The notes under the pieces are model-generated. The model worked only from the letters and a program-made list of their open reading frames with translations. It had not been told where the DNA came from and searched no databases. A DNA stretch of 64,000 nucleotides from Amycolatopsis sp. DSM 110486 (GTDB taxonomy: Bacteria > Actinomycetota > Actinomycetes > Mycobacteriales > Pseudonocardiaceae): assembly GCF_019468465.1 (NCBI RefSeq), contig NZ_CP080519.1, positions 4,727,001 through 4,791,000 of the forward strand, written 5' to 3'. The position numbers and the translations under genes are program-made. Of the stretch, positions 26,760-35,992 are shown piece after piece. Positions within the stretch are counted from its first letter, which is position 1; each line of letters begins with the position of its first letter.

Positions 26760-27752
26760 TCAGCGCTCCCAGATGACGGGTGCGCCACCCTCGTCGAGCG
26801 GCCCGTTGGACACGATTCCGCCGATCGTGTCGTCGTCGCCGACGGAGTGGACGTCGCCGCTGCGGTAGCCGTCGGGCAGGGGCAACTTGCCGAGTGGCGT
26901 GGTGTCCTGCCAGGCGAAAGGAGCGCCGGCGTTCGGCGTCGTCAGGTTGGGCAGCTGACCGGCGCTCAGCCCGGTGCTGTTGACGAACCGGGCCTGGTCA
27001 CCCTGGGGCAGTGGCTCGGGGCGGTCCGGGGCGGTCCACCTGAACGCCTGGCTCGGCGGCGGGCCGTCCGGGTTCGCGAACCCGACCACCACGCCGTCGC
27101 GGATGGCGAGCGCGAACGCCGAGGAGTAACCGGCCGGAAGGGTCAGCGGCGTGCTCCCCCCGTTCTTCCACAGATGGTCCGAGAACAGCACGGTGCCGTC
27201 CTCGTCGAGGTCGCGTGCGTCGGCCCACTCACCGGTGTGCGGGACGATGACCAGGCCTTGCCCGAGAACGGGCCACAGTGCGACGGCGTCCTTGGCCGGG
27301 TCGTCGGCGAAGAGCAGCGCCAGCACGTCGCCGCGGTCGTTGAGCGCGGTGGCCTGGCTGCCGACGTAACCCGGAGCCTCCGGCAGGAGGTGGAAACCGT
27401 TGCCGTCCAAGAGGAATCCGCGGCTGAGGCCGGTGTCGTAGTCGACCGCGTCGCCGAGGACCACGCCCGAGCTGTTCTCGTCGACCACCCTCGCGAACTC
27501 GTAACCCGCCGGGAGCCCGCGCACAGTGGGCTGCCCGTTGGTCCACGTCACGACCTGTGAGGTGCCGTCGATGGCGAACTCGCCGGCGAAGCCGCCGTGG
27601 CCGTCGGTGCCCATGAGGAAGCCGGTCGCGTCCTCGTGCCCCTTCGGCAGGGGCAGCAAGGTCGCGTGCCAGGTCTCCGCGCTCGCCGGGACTGCCCCCA
27701 GGCCGGTCACGACGACAGCGGCCGCGGCGACCGCCAGTGCTCTGAGCTTCAT
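26760..27752 (-). CDS. Secreted protein with repeated strand motifs, unknown function
   Basis: 330 aa. Signal peptide MKLRALAVAAAAVVVTGLGAVPASA; the mature part is built of repeating units such as GFLMGTDGHGGFAGEFAIDGTSQVVTW, SRGFLLDGNGFHLLP and ALNDRGDVLALLF, reminiscent of the HAF-type extracellular repeat (G-x-L-x-x-G with ALNDRGDV turns), and probably folds as a beta-propeller. ATG 27752 has GGGGAGGA 5 nt upstream; the longer open frame belongs to the regulator upstream in another frame. It lies 71 bp downstream of the LuxR-type response regulator on the same strand, so it may be its target or operon member. Confidence 0.75.
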   Translation of the reverse strand: MKLRALAVAAAAVVVTGLGAVPASAETWHATLLPLPKGHEDATGFLMGTDGHGGFAGEFAIDGTSQVVTWTNGQPTVRGLPAGYEFARVVDENSSGVVLGDAVDYDTGLSRGFLLDGNGFHLLPEAPGYVGSQATALNDRGDVLALLFADDPAKDAVALWPVLGQGLVIVPHTGEWADARDLDEDGTVLFSDHLWKNGGSTPLTLPAGYSSAFALAIRDGVVVGFANPDGPPPSQAFRWTAPDRPEPLPQGDQARFVNSTGLSAGQLPNLTTPNAGAPFAWQDTTPLGKLPLPDGYRSGDVHSVGDDDTIGGIVSNGPLDEGGAPVIWER

Positions 27753-27823
27753 GTAATTCCTCCCCTTTGTCGGAGAGTTCACGAAGCAGACGAACCGGAC
27801 GTTGTCCGGCAAATGGGTGAAGG

Positions 27824-28441
27824 TCAGAGCAGCCCGCGCCGGTAAGCCTCGCCGACGGCGGCCGCGCGGTCGTTCACACCCAGCTTGGCGTAGACGTGCA
27901 GCAGGTGCGTCTTGATGCTGGCCTCGCTGATGAACAGCTGGTTCGCCGCCGCGCGGTTGGTGGCGCCGGCGGCGACCAGCCGCAGGACATCGAGCTCGCG
28001 GGAGGTCAACGCGCCCGGCTTGGGGCGGCGCAGCGGTGCCATCAGGCGGGCCGCCACCGCGGGCGCGAGCACGGACTCGCCGCGGGCGGCAGCACGGACG
28101 GCATGCTGCAGGTCGGCGACGGGCGCGTCTTTCAGCAGGTAACCGGTGGCGCCCGCCTCGATGGCGGGCAGGACGTCGGACTCGGAGTCGTACGTGGTGA
28201 GGACCAGCACGCGCACGGCGGGGTGCTCGGTGGCGAGCCGGCGGATCGCGCCGACGCCGTCGAGCTCGGGCATGCGCAGGTCCATGAGGACGACGTCGGG
28301 GTGATGGCGCGCGACGAAGGCCAGCGCCTCGACGCCCGTGGCCGCCTCGCCGATCACCTCGATGTCGGAACAGCCCTCGAACGCGCCGCGCAGGCCGTCG
28401 CGGACGATCGGATGGTCGTCGGTGAGCAGGAGGCGGATCAT
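27824..28441 (-). CDS. NarL/LuxR-type response regulator
   Basis: 205 aa. Receiver domain MIRLLLTDDHPIVRDGLRGAF with phospho-acceptor Asp54 (VVLMDLRMPELDG), Thr in LVLTTYDSESD and Lys in GYLLKDAP; C-terminal LuxR HTH LTSRELDVLRLVAAGATNRAAANQLFISEASIKTHLLHVYAKLGV (about 145-190). The ATG overlaps the kinase stop (ATGA, 28438-28441), so kinase and regulator are made together. Signal and targets are unknown; the adjacent secreted protein gene is a candidate target. Confidence 0.93.
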   Translation of the reverse strand: MIRLLLTDDHPIVRDGLRGAFEGCSDIEVIGEAATGVEALAFVARHHPDVVLMDLRMPELDGVGAIRRLATEHPAVRVLVLTTYDSESDVLPAIEAGATGYLLKDAPVADLQHAVRAAARGESVLAPAVAARLMAPLRRPKPGALTSRELDVLRLVAAGATNRAAANQLFISEASIKTHLLHVYAKLGVNDRAAAVGEAYRRGLL

Positions 28442-29661
28442 CGGTCCGCCGGGATGGCCGGGAGCTGCACGTTGACCGCGGTGCCTTCGCCCGGTGCTGA
28501 TTCGAGCACGAACGTCCCCGCCACGCGCCGCACGCGCTGGCGCATCGCCTGAAGGCCGAAGCCGGTGCCGTCGCCACACGCCGGTGACGCGGGGTCGAAG
28601 CCGGCGCCGTCGTCGCGGACATCGAGGAGGACGACGTCGCCGGTGTAGGTGAGGGAGACGGCGATACGCGAAGCGCGCGCGTGTTTTTCCGCGTTGGCCA
28701 AGGCTTCCTGCGCCACGCGGTACAGCGTCACCTCCAGCTCCGGCAGCAGCGGCACGGGTTCGCCGGAGGTCTCGGCCGTCACCGCGACGCCCGACGTGTC
28801 CGTGACGCGCCGCGCCAGCTCCGCCAACGCTTCGGGCAGCCGCGAGTCCGTGAGCGGCTCGGGCCGCAACGCCTGCACGGCGCGGCGGGCCTCGGTGAGG
28901 CTGTCCTTGGCGAGCGTGTGGACCTGGGTGAGGTGGCGCTGCCGGGACTCCGCGGACGAAGCCCGGTCCGCGGCCTGCAGCTGCGTGACGATGCCGGTGA
29001 GGCCCTGCGCGAGCGTGTCGTGGATTTCGCGCGCCATGCGCTGGCGTTCGTCGTGCACGCCGGCCTCGCGCGCCTGCGTGAGGAGCTGCGCTTGGAGCCC
29101 GGCGTTCTCCTCGAGCGCGGTTTCGAGCCGCGCGTTGGCCTCGGCGAGGGCCGCGTTGGCGCGTCGCCGTTTGTCGTTCTCCGCGCCGACGAACCACGCC
29201 GCGTACAGCATCGGCCCGACCACCGAGACGACGAACACCCAGGCCGGCGTCGGCGTGTCCGCGCCCCAGATTCCCTTGGCCAGCAAGGGAACCACGGCCG
29301 TCGCAGTGACGGCGAAGATGCTCCAGCGGGCGGCGAACAGCACGAACGCGATGGGGTAGCCGATCGACGCGAAGGCCGTGTAGGTGGTGTCGAGCGTCGT
29401 GAGGGCGGCCACTCCGGCCAGCAGGCCGGCGAAGAACCCGACCGCGAGCCACGGGTGCTGCGCCCGGCGCGGGAACAAGGGTACGAGCAGCAGCAGCCAC
29501 GCCGCCGACAGGCCCGCGACGACGAGCGTCACCGCACCGACGTGGTCACCCGCCGCCCAGATCGTGCACACGGCGAGCACCACGATCCCGATCGCGGCGA
29601 ACAGCGGCCCGGCCAGCCGCTCGCCGTGCGGGTGCACGACACCCGGCACCACACCCATCAT
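28438..29661 (-). CDS. Sensor histidine kinase (HisKA_3 type)
   Basis: 407 aa. About six membrane segments in residues 15-165, then a coiled coil (NDKRRRANAALAEANARLETALEENAGLQAQL), the HisKA_3 phospho-acceptor helix DERQRMAREIHDTLAQGLTGIV with the reactive His, and an HATPase domain with EALANAEKHARASRIAV (N box), LDVRDDGAGFDP and GFGLQAMRQRV (G boxes). Partner is the overlapping NarL-type regulator. The ATG at 29661 has a GAGAAT -10-like box 7 nt upstream, suggesting a leaderless message. A LiaS/DesK-like architecture, so membrane stress sensing is possible but unproven. Confidence 0.92.
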   Translation of the reverse strand: MMGVVPGVVHPHGERLAGPLFAAIGIVVLAVCTIWAAGDHVGAVTLVVAGLSAAWLLLLVPLFPRRAQHPWLAVGFFAGLLAGVAALTTLDTTYTAFASIGYPIAFVLFAARWSIFAVTATAVVPLLAKGIWGADTPTPAWVFVVSVVGPMLYAAWFVGAENDKRRRANAALAEANARLETALEENAGLQAQLLTQAREAGVHDERQRMAREIHDTLAQGLTGIVTQLQAADRASSAESRQRHLTQVHTLAKDSLTEARRAVQALRPEPLTDSRLPEALAELARRVTDTSGVAVTAETSGEPVPLLPELEVTLYRVAQEALANAEKHARASRIAVSLTYTGDVVLLDVRDDGAGFDPASPACGDGTGFGLQAMRQRVRRVAGTFVLESAPGEGTAVNVQLPAIPADR

Positions 29662-29717
29662 GGGCGCGATTCTCGCAGGTCGACGCGCACGCCGGGGTCC
29701 ACTGTTCGACGCCGGCC

Positions 29718-29733
29718 TCCACCGATCGGTGGA
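29718..29733. terminator. 16-bp perfect palindrome after the first DUF1707 gene
   Basis: TCCACCGATCGGTGGA abuts the stop of the 29734-30129 gene. It may be a small hairpin or a protein site; no T-run. Confidence 0.4.
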
Positions 29734-30129
29734 TCAGCGCCGGCGCCAGCCCGTGATCAGGAGGATCGCCAGGGGCAGCGCGAAGACGAGGATGAGCCGC
29801 CCGCGCGACAGCACGAACACCGCGATCGCCACCACCACCGCGATCGGCACGGCGAACCGCAGGGCGAAGCGCATCAACGCGCTGTCGCCGGCGGCGCTCG
29901 GAGCAGGCACGGTGTTGGCGTTGGGCCGCGAAATGGCCAGCAGCGCGCTCGGCCGGGGTGAGGGCAGGTCGTCGAACAGGGGTTCCAGGTCGCTGACCCG
30001 CTTGGCGGCCGTGACCTTGGCCGAACGGGTGCCGTATTCGTCGACGTCCAGGCGGCCGGTGCGGACGTGCTCGGAAAGCACGTCGAGCGCGTCCTGGCGT
30101 TCCTCGTCGCTCAGCCGCATGTCGGACAC
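29734..30129 (-). CDS. DUF1707 membrane protein
   Basis: 131 aa. The N-terminal DUF1707 module reads MRLSDEERQDALDVLSEHVRTGRLDVDEYGTRSAKVTAAKRVSDLEPLFDDLP (about 4-56), a SHOCT-like three-helix unit common in actinobacteria. The C-terminal half has two close membrane segments (FALRFAVPIAVVVAIAVFVLS and LILVFALPLAILLIT). GTG start at 30129, 10 nt behind the stop of a paralogue, so the two are co-transcribed. Function unknown; the module is often fused to DUF2154/LiaF-like or membrane parts, and the LiaS-like kinase gene lies just downstream. Confidence 0.85.
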   Translation of the reverse strand: MSDMRLSDEERQDALDVLSEHVRTGRLDVDEYGTRSAKVTAAKRVSDLEPLFDDLPSPRPSALLAISRPNANTVPAPSAAGDSALMRFALRFAVPIAVVVAIAVFVLSRGRLILVFALPLAILLITGWRRR

Positions 30130-30139
30130 GGGGTGCGCC

Positions 30140-30709
30140 TCACCAGCGGTCGCGTCGGCGACGGAACTCGTCGCGCATCTCGTCGCGCATCTCGCGACGG
30201 GCTTCGCGGTGGTCGATGCGGTGTTCGCGGTGGCGGTCCCGGTGGTTGTGGTGGTTGCCGCCGCCGTGGCCCCACAGGGCTCGGCCGATGATGCTGAGCG
30301 CGATCGGCACGATGACCAGCGGCCACGCGGGCAGCGTGCCCGTGGCGATCAGCGCGATCGTCGCGATCCACACGAGTGGTACCAGTGCGGCCGCCGCTCG
30401 CTGGCCACCGTTCCACCCGTCCGGCCGGGCCACCGCCGTCTGCGGAGCGGTGGCGGGAACCGGAGGCGCGGCGGGAACCGGTGCGGGCGCGACGGGCGCC
30501 GCACCGCCGTACACCGGGTGCGGAGCAGGGAGGTCGTCGAACAGCCCCGCCAGCTCACCCCGCGTCTTGGCCGCGGTGATGCGCGCCGAGCGCTCGCCGT
30601 ACTCGTCGATGTCGATCCGCCCCGCGCTCATGTGCTCACCGAGCGCATTCAGCGCGGATTCCCGTTCCTGGTCGCTGATCCGCAGTTGCGGAGACGGAAC
30701 CTCTGTCAC
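30140..30709 (-). CDS. DUF1707 membrane protein with His/Arg-rich tail
   Basis: 189 aa. DUF1707 module PQLRISDQERESALNALGEHMSAGRIDIDEYGERSARITAAKTRGELAGLFDDLPAP, a Pro/Ala linker, two membrane segments (AALVPLVWIATIALIATG and LVIVPIALSIIGRALWG) and a striking charged tail GGGNHHNHRDRHREHRIDH continuing Arg/Asp/Glu-rich to the end. The tail could bind metal or nucleic acid (inference). GTG 30709 lies 7 nt after TACCAT (minus strand, 30717-30722), so the message is probably leaderless. Tandem paralogue of the next gene. Confidence 0.85.
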   Translation of the reverse strand: MTEVPSPQLRISDQERESALNALGEHMSAGRIDIDEYGERSARITAAKTRGELAGLFDDLPAPHPVYGGAAPVAPAPVPAAPPVPATAPQTAVARPDGWNGGQRAAAALVPLVWIATIALIATGTLPAWPLVIVPIALSIIGRALWGHGGGNHHNHRDRHREHRIDHREARREMRDEMRDEFRRRRDRW

Positions 30710-30763
30710 ACCGACGATGGTATGCCGCCGCGGGCTCGGGGACCCACGACATTCGGCACAAGT

Positions 30764-32560
30764 TCAGTCCTTGAGCTCCAGAAGTTGCGTGCCCTGGGTC
30801 ACGGCGGCGCCGACCTCGATCGAAAGCCCTGTGACGGTGCCCGCTTTGTGCGCCGTGACCGGGTTTTCCATCTTCATCGCCTCGAGGACCACGATCAGCT
30901 CGCCCGCCTCGACGTGCTGGCCTTCCTCCACCGCGATCTTCACGATCGTGCCCTGCATCGGCGCCGTGACGGCGTCGCCACTCACCGCTGCCTTCGCGCC
31001 GCCCGAGCGCTTGCGCGGCTTGGCCTTCGTGGCCGTCGCCCCGCCGCCCGCGCCTTCGAGCGCGAAGCCGCCCGGCAGCGACACCTCGAGGCGCCGGCCG
31101 CCGACCTCGACCACCACGTTCTGCCGCGGGGCCTCTTCCTCGGCCTCTGCGTCAGGTGCGACGAACGGCTCGATCTTGTTGTCGAACTCGGTCTCGATCC
31201 AGCGCGTGTGCACGGAGAAACCGTTCTCGTCGCCGATGAACGCCGGGTCGTCCACGATCACGCGGTCGAAGGGCAGCACGGTCGCCATGCCCCCCACCAC
31301 GAACTCGGCCAGCGCGCGCCGGCTGCGCTCAAGCGCGTTGTTGCGGTCGGAACCGGTGACGATCAGCTTCGCGAGCATCGAGTCGAACTGGCCGCCGATC
31401 ACGCTGCCGGACTCCACGCCGGAGTCGACGCGCACGCCGGGGCCGTTGGGCGAGATGAACTTCGTGACGGTGCCCGGCGCCGGCAGGAAACCGCGGCCGG
31501 CGTCCTCACCGTTGATGCGGAACTCGATGGAGTGCCCGCGCGGCTCGGGGTCTTCGGTGATGCGCAGCTTCTCACCGCGCGCGATGCGGAACATCTCGCG
31601 CACGAGGTCGAGGCCTGTCGTCTCCTCGGACACGGGGTGCTCCACCTGCAGGCGGGTGTTCACTTCGAGGAAGGAGATGGTGCCGTCGGTGGCCACGAGA
31701 TATTCGACGGTGCCGGCGCCGTAGTAGCCGGCTTCCTTGCAGATCGCCTTGGCCGATTCGTGGATGCGCCGGCGCTGGTCGTCGGACAGGAACGGCGCGG
31801 GCGCCTCCTCGACGAGCTTCTGGTGGCGGCGCTGCAGCGAGCAGTCGCGCGTGCCGACGACGATCGCGGTGCCGTGCTGGTCGGCCAGCACCTGCGCCTC
31901 GACGTGGCGCGGCTTGTCGAGATAGCGCTCCACGAAGCACTCGCCGCGGCCGAACGCGGCCACCGCCTCGCGCGTCGCGGACTCGAACAGCTCAGGGATT
32001 TCCTCACGCGTACGGGCGACCTTGAGGCCGCGTCCGCCGCCGCCGAATGCCGCCTTGATCGCCACGGGCAGGCCGTGCTCGTCGGCGAACGCGATGATCT
32101 CGTCCGCGTTCTTCACCGGCTCCTTGGTGCCGGGCACGAGCGGCGCGCCGGCGCGCGTCGCGATGTGCCGCGCGGTCACCTTGTCGCCGAGGTCGCGAAT
32201 GGACTGTGGGCTCGGGCCGATCCACGTGAGCCCGGCATCCAGTACGGCCTGGGCGAAATCGGCGTTCTCCGACAGGAACCCGTATCCCGGGTGGACGGAG
32301 TCGGCGCCGGAACGCTTGGCCACGTCGAGGAGTTTGTCGATGGAGAGGTAGCTCTCGGCGGCGGTCGTGCCGCCCAGCGCGAACGCTTCGTCGGCCAGGC
32401 GCACGTGGGGTGCGTCGCGGTCGGAATCGGCGTACACGGCCACACTTTCGAGACCCGCGTCCTTCGCCGCCCTGATCACGCGGACCGCGATCTCACCGCG
32501 GTTGGCGACGAGAATCTTGGTCACCGGACCACCCGTGCTCGCGACGTCCTGCTCGGTCAC
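30764..32560 (-). CDS. accA: Acyl-CoA carboxylase alpha subunit (biotin carboxylase + BCCP)
   Basis: 598 aa, AccA3-like. Biotin carboxylase part: [48 protein letters not shown] (ATP loop), [24 protein letters not shown] (catalytic loop) to about residue 450; then an Ala/Lys linker and the BCCP domain with EAMKM, biotinyl-Lys about 563. It carboxylates biotin for AccD, giving methylmalonyl-CoA or malonyl-CoA. GTG 32560 has GGGAGGT at good spacing; GTG 32524 (VTKIL) is shorter but lacks one. Partners accD-accE lie at 41 kb and birA at 57 kb. Confidence 0.95.
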   Translation of the reverse strand: MTEQDVASTGGPVTKILVANRGEIAVRVIRAAKDAGLESVAVYADSDRDAPHVRLADEAFALGGTTAAESYLSIDKLLDVAKRSGADSVHPGYGFLSENADFAQAVLDAGLTWIGPSPQSIRDLGDKVTARHIATRAGAPLVPGTKEPVKNADEIIAFADEHGLPVAIKAAFGGGGRGLKVARTREEIPELFESATREAVAAFGRGECFVERYLDKPRHVEAQVLADQHGTAIVVGTRDCSLQRRHQKLVEEAPAPFLSDDQRRRIHESAKAICKEAGYYGAGTVEYLVATDGTISFLEVNTRLQVEHPVSEETTGLDLVREMFRIARGEKLRITEDPEPRGHSIEFRINGEDAGRGFLPAPGTVTKFISPNGPGVRVDSGVESGSVIGGQFDSMLAKLIVTGSDRNNALERSRRALAEFVVGGMATVLPFDRVIVDDPAFIGDENGFSVHTRWIETEFDNKIEPFVAPDAEAEEEAPRQNVVVEVGGRRLEVSLPGGFALEGAGGGATATKAKPRKRSGGAKAAVSGDAVTAPMQGTIVKIAVEEGQHVEAGELIVVLEAMKMENPVTAHKAGTVTGLSIEVGAAVTQGTQLLELKD

Positions 32561-32653
32561 CCGGTACCTCCCGTGAGCTCCACTGCCTGGTGTCCCGGAG
32601 TCTACGGACCGCACTACCCGCTTGGATGAGAGCTGGACCACCCGGTGGTTTCG

Positions 32654-32944
32654 TTATACCCGCGCGGTGTGGCGCAGCTCGACCGGGAGTTCGGAGTCGA
32701 GCACGATCACGTCGTAGGGGTTGACCTGGTGGATCTTCGGCAGGTGCTCGGTGTTGATCATGATCCACGGCTGGTGGTCGCCGCAGCAGTCGATCAGCCG
32801 GTCGAGCGCGGTGAACGCGACCAGTGCCACGCGGCCGTCGGGGGTGCGGCGCAGCTCGATGTTGGCACCGGTGCCGCCGTCGGTGGTCCCGGAGACCGGG
32901 CCGGTCGGCAGGTACAGGGCCGGGGGGAGGTTGGGGTTCGTCAC
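32654..32944 (-). CDS. SAV_915/SseB-like small protein
   Basis: 96 aa: VTNPNLPPALYLPTG then a compact fold with GTGANIELRRTPDGRVALVAFTALDRLIDCCGDHQPWIMIN and YDVIVLDSELPVELRHTARV. The layout (R-x-T-P-D-G-R, V-A-F-T, L-D-R-L) is that of the SAV_915 family, distantly like the SseB N-terminal domain; role unknown. GTG 32944 lies 6 nt from TATGTT (minus strand, 32951-32956), probably leaderless. Divergent from the 32995 gene with both promoters inside 50 bp. Confidence 0.65.
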   Translation of the reverse strand: MTNPNLPPALYLPTGPVSGTTDGGTGANIELRRTPDGRVALVAFTALDRLIDCCGDHQPWIMINTEHLPKIHQVNPYDVIVLDSELPVELRHTARV

Positions 32945-32994
32945 CGGAACAACATAGACGGCCACCCTCCGCAAGGTCGCCTACAGTCTCGGCT

Positions 32995-33732
32995 ATGCGG
33001 ATTTCGCCGACCCGGACCCCGCGGTCCGCGCTGCTCACGGCGGTGCTCGCCGCCGTGGTGACGGTGGCCGCGCTGGTGGTCGTCGTCGTGCTGCGCCCGA
33101 AACCCGACGGTGCGCCCGGCGTTCCGCCCGTGAGCCTGGAGCCGGCGGCGCCCACCACGGCGACGTGCGGCAGCGGCGCGTGCCGCCAGCTGGCCGCGAT
33201 GACCGTGGGCGGTACCCCGGTCGTGCTGCTCTCCGACGCGTCGGGCGGCTGGGGGCGCGTGCAGGTGGGGCCGCAGCCCGGCACGGAGTTCGAGCTCGCG
33301 ATCACCACGATGGGGGCGAAGCTGACCGCGGAGTCGTTGCGCTGCATCGCGGGGGAGACGTCGGCGTGCCTCGTGACCGGCGACGTCGGCGGGGGCGACG
33401 GCGCGGGCGGCGCATTCGGCGAGCTGCTCGTCGGCTCGGGCGGGGTGTGGCGCGACTTCGGGAAGCCCTACTTCGCCGACGCCGGCACGCTTTCGCTCTT
33501 CGACGTCGACACCGACGGCCGGCCTGACGTGATCGTCGTGCGGCACGAGTGTCCGGATGCGACACCGGGCACGCCCAAGTGCCAGGCCGCGCCGGTGCTC
33601 GCCGAGGTCTACCAGCTCGACGGTACGGAGCTCGGCTGTACCGAGAAGGTGGCGTCGCCGTCGGATCTGAGGGGGTGGCCGCAGGTCGAGGTGCGGGCCT
33701 CGGAGCTGCGGCCGTGCGCGGACGGCGGCTGA
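32995..33732 (+). CDS. Membrane-anchored protein with VCBS-like calcium motif
   Basis: 245 aa. One N-terminal membrane segment (LLTAVLAAVVTVAALVVVVVL) leaves the rest outside the cell. The outer domain has a cysteine pair CGSGACRQL near 55, another in LRCIAGETSACLV, and LFDVDTDGRPDVIVVRHEC with a D-x-D-x-D-G-x-x-D loop as in VCBS/FG-GAP repeats, plus C-terminal cysteines (CQAAP, GCTEK, RPC), so it is probably disulfide-stabilised. ATG 32995 is 7 nt after TACAGT (32982-32987): leaderless. No family assigned. Confidence 0.75.
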   Translation: MRISPTRTPRSALLTAVLAAVVTVAALVVVVVLRPKPDGAPGVPPVSLEPAAPTTATCGSGACRQLAAMTVGGTPVVLLSDASGGWGRVQVGPQPGTEFELAITTMGAKLTAESLRCIAGETSACLVTGDVGGGDGAGGAFGELLVGSGGVWRDFGKPYFADAGTLSLFDVDTDGRPDVIVVRHECPDATPGTPKCQAAPVLAEVYQLDGTELGCTEKVASPSDLRGWPQVEVRASELRPCADGG

Positions 33733-33772
33733 GTTCGGCTGGTGCTGTTGCCCAGCCGCCGTCGCGTCGGAT

Positions 33773-33798
33773 CAGGCGGTTTGGTCAGGCGGTTTGGT
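33773..33798. repeat. 13-bp tandem duplication at the symporter 3' end
   Basis: CAGGCGGTTTGGT occurs twice in tandem (33773-33785, 33786-33798), touching the stop codon of the symporter gene; a partial third copy follows. Confidence 0.85.
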
Positions 33799-35123
33799 CA
33801 GGCACTGACCGGCTCGGCCTGGACCTTGGGGGCCGGGGTGTCGCGCACCGTGTCGTCGAGCAGGCCTTCGGCGCGGGCGACGATGGTCGGGACCACGATC
33901 TGGCCGGCGACATTGGTGGCCGTGCGCATCATGTCCATGATCGGGTTCACGGAGTAGATGAGCGCGATGCCCAGCGCCACCTGCTTGGCGTCGAGGCCGA
34001 TGAACGCGGTGGTGAGCGTGAGCGCGGTGAGCCAGCCCGTGGTGCCCGCGGTGGCGAGCGCGCCGAGCACGGCGACCACGACGATGCCCACGTACTGTCC
34101 GATGCTCAGCTGCACGCCCGACAGGTTGGCGATGAAAATGGCGCCGATGGCAGGGAAAACGGCGGCGCAACCGTCCATTTTGGTCGCACTGGCGAGCGGC
34201 GTGGCGAAGGCGGCGTAGGACGGTTCGACACCCAGGTTCACCGCGGCCTGGCGGGTGAGCGGCAGCGTCGCGGCGGAGGACTGCGAGGCGAATGCGAACT
34301 GGATCGCCGTGCCGGCCTTGGCGAAGAACGTGGCCGGGCTGATCTTGGCGACGAACTTCAGCAGGATCGGGTAGACGACGAACAGCACCAGCAGGCACCC
34401 GACGTAGACCGCGGCCGTGGTGGAGAGCAGCGGGCGGAAGAGGGCGTCGCCGTAGTTGGACACGGCGGCGCCGATCAGGCCGGCGATGCCGAGCGGGGCC
34501 AGGCGCACGATCCAGCCGAGGTAGCGCTGGATGATCTCGAAGACGCTCGTGGTGAAGTCGACGAACGGCTTGGCCTTGTCGCCAAGGCTGTAGGCCGCGG
34601 CGCCGATCAGCACGGCGAGAAAGAGCACCTGGAGGGTGTTGCCGTCGGCGAAGGCGGAGAAGAAGTTCTGGGGGAGCAGACCGTCGATGAAGGAATCCCA
34701 CGAACCCCAGTTGCTCACGCTCTTGGCGGCCTTGTCGGCGTTCTTCGCCGTGGCCGCGATGCCCGCGCCGAGGCCGCCGGCACCGGGGCTGAACAGCGTG
34801 CCGATCGCGATGCCGATGAGCGAGGCGATGAACGACGTGATGGCGAACCACAGCACCGTGCGGCCGCCGAGCCGCGCGGCCGTGCGCCCGCCGCCGAGGC
34901 CGCGCAGGCTGGTGATGCCGACCACGATCGCCGTGAAGACCAGCGGGATCACCGCGATCTGCAGCAGCGTCGTGAAGATTTCGCCGATTTCGTGGAGGAC
35001 GTTGGTCAGCGTTGTGGCGCTCGTCGTCCGGGCGAGGACGCCGAGCGCCGCGCCCACGACGAGCGAGCCGATCACCGCGGCCGCGAAGACTCGAGGTTTG
35101 GTGTACGCGCGGAGGAAGGACAC
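33798..35123 (-). CDS. Dicarboxylate/amino-acid:cation symporter (DAACS)
   Basis: 441 aa, GltPh/DctA fold, plasma membrane. Eight helices and two hairpins; diagnostic stretches are FASQSSAATLPLTRQAA (serine-rich hairpin 1), ATKMDGCAAVFPAIGAIFIAN (the N-M-D-G region of TM7, here K-M-D-G), and IYSVNPIMDMMRTATNVAGQIVVPTIVA (TM8, substrate contacts). It imports C4-dicarboxylates or acidic amino acids with H+ or Na+. The Asn-to-Lys change at the NMDG position may alter cation coupling. GTG start at 35123. An inverted repeat lies between maf and this gene. Confidence 0.88.
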   Translation of the reverse strand: MSFLRAYTKPRVFAAAVIGSLVVGAALGVLARTTSATTLTNVLHEIGEIFTTLLQIAVIPLVFTAIVVGITSLRGLGGGRTAARLGGRTVLWFAITSFIASLIGIAIGTLFSPGAGGLGAGIAATAKNADKAAKSVSNWGSWDSFIDGLLPQNFFSAFADGNTLQVLFLAVLIGAAAYSLGDKAKPFVDFTTSVFEIIQRYLGWIVRLAPLGIAGLIGAAVSNYGDALFRPLLSTTAAVYVGCLLVLFVVYPILLKFVAKISPATFFAKAGTAIQFAFASQSSAATLPLTRQAAVNLGVEPSYAAFATPLASATKMDGCAAVFPAIGAIFIANLSGVQLSIGQYVGIVVVAVLGALATAGTTGWLTALTLTTAFIGLDAKQVALGIALIYSVNPIMDMMRTATNVAGQIVVPTIVARAEGLLDDTVRDTPAPKVQAEPVSA

Positions 35124-35140
35124 GAAGCCACCCCAGAGGT

Positions 35141-35186
35141 CGAAAGTTCCCGTTCAGGCCCGAACCGGGCCGAACATGAACTTTCT
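35141..35186. promoter_or_regulatory. Inverted repeat upstream of the symporter
   Basis: CGAAAGTTC (35141-35149) pairs with GAACTTTC (35178-35185), and inner GGCCCG / CGGGCC pair again, giving an interrupted stem of about 20 bp. It could end maf transcription or act as an operator for the symporter. Confidence 0.5.
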
Positions 35187-35214
35187 TCGATCACTCGGTG
35201 GAGTGAAAGTCTTC

Positions 35215-35844
35215 TCAGAATGTGGGAGGCGTCCAGAGATCCACGACACTCACGCCGACCTCGGTCAGCAGGCGCCGCACGAGCGGCAGGCTGAGCCCGA
35301 TGACGCTCGACGGGTCGCCCTCGATGCCCTCGACGAACCAGCCGCCGAGCCCGTCGAGCGTGAACGCGCCCGCGACCTGCAGCGGCTCGCCGGTGGCGAT
35401 GTAGGCGTCGAGCTCCTCGGCGCTGGGCCGTCCGAAGTGGACGGTGGTGCGCTGCGTGCCGGCGGCTTCCTTGGTGCGGTGGCCGTTCTCGACGCGGATG
35501 ATGGCGTGGCCGGTCAGCAGCTCGCCGGAGTTGCCGGCCATCACCTCCCACCGCTGCCGCGCGATCTCCGGCGTGCCGGGCTTGCCGACCATCGCGCCGC
35601 CGATCGACAGCATCGAGTCGCACGCCACGATCACCGCGTCGGAGTGGATACCGGCCACCTCGGCGAACACGGCGTTGCCCTTCGCCGCGGCGAGCGCCAT
35701 CACGAGCTCATCGGGCGCCGGATCGGTGAGCGCCGCCGCCACGGCGTCCTCATCGACGCCGGACACCACGACACTCGGCTCAAGCCCAGCGGCGCGCAAC
35801 AACGCGAGACGGGCGGGGGACTGGGAAGCAAGTACGAGACGCAC
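35215..35844 (-). CDS. maf: Maf family nucleoside-triphosphate pyrophosphatase
   Basis: 209-aa house-cleaning enzyme that hydrolyses non-canonical or pyrimidine NTPs to NMP and PPi. Marks: MRLVLASQSPARLALLRAAG (phosphate-binding A-S-x-S-P-x-R), VIVACDSMLSIGG (catalytic Asp, motif normally A-A-D-T/S), VGKPGTPEIARQRWEVMAG and GEPLQVAGAFTLDGLGGWFVEGIEGDPSSVIGLSLP. In the usual GKAGAYGIQG segment this protein has AGAFTLDGLGG, a variant common in actinobacteria. GTG start at 35844. The gene is near acc genes in M. tuberculosis too (Rv3282). Confidence 0.92.
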   Translation of the reverse strand: MRLVLASQSPARLALLRAAGLEPSVVVSGVDEDAVAAALTDPAPDELVMALAAAKGNAVFAEVAGIHSDAVIVACDSMLSIGGAMVGKPGTPEIARQRWEVMAGNSGELLTGHAIIRVENGHRTKEAAGTQRTTVHFGRPSAEELDAYIATGEPLQVAGAFTLDGLGGWFVEGIEGDPSSVIGLSLPLVRRLLTEVGVSVVDLWTPPTF

Positions 35845-35992
35845 GGGTGAAAGCTACCGCGCGTAGCGAGCGTTGCCGAATTGTGACCTGCAACACCCGA
35901 ACGTGGAGCTAGTTTGTTGTTGCTCGCAACATATCGACTCAGCTCGCCTCGACGGTATCAAGGCAGATGCCGGGAAGGGACCACGGTGCCGC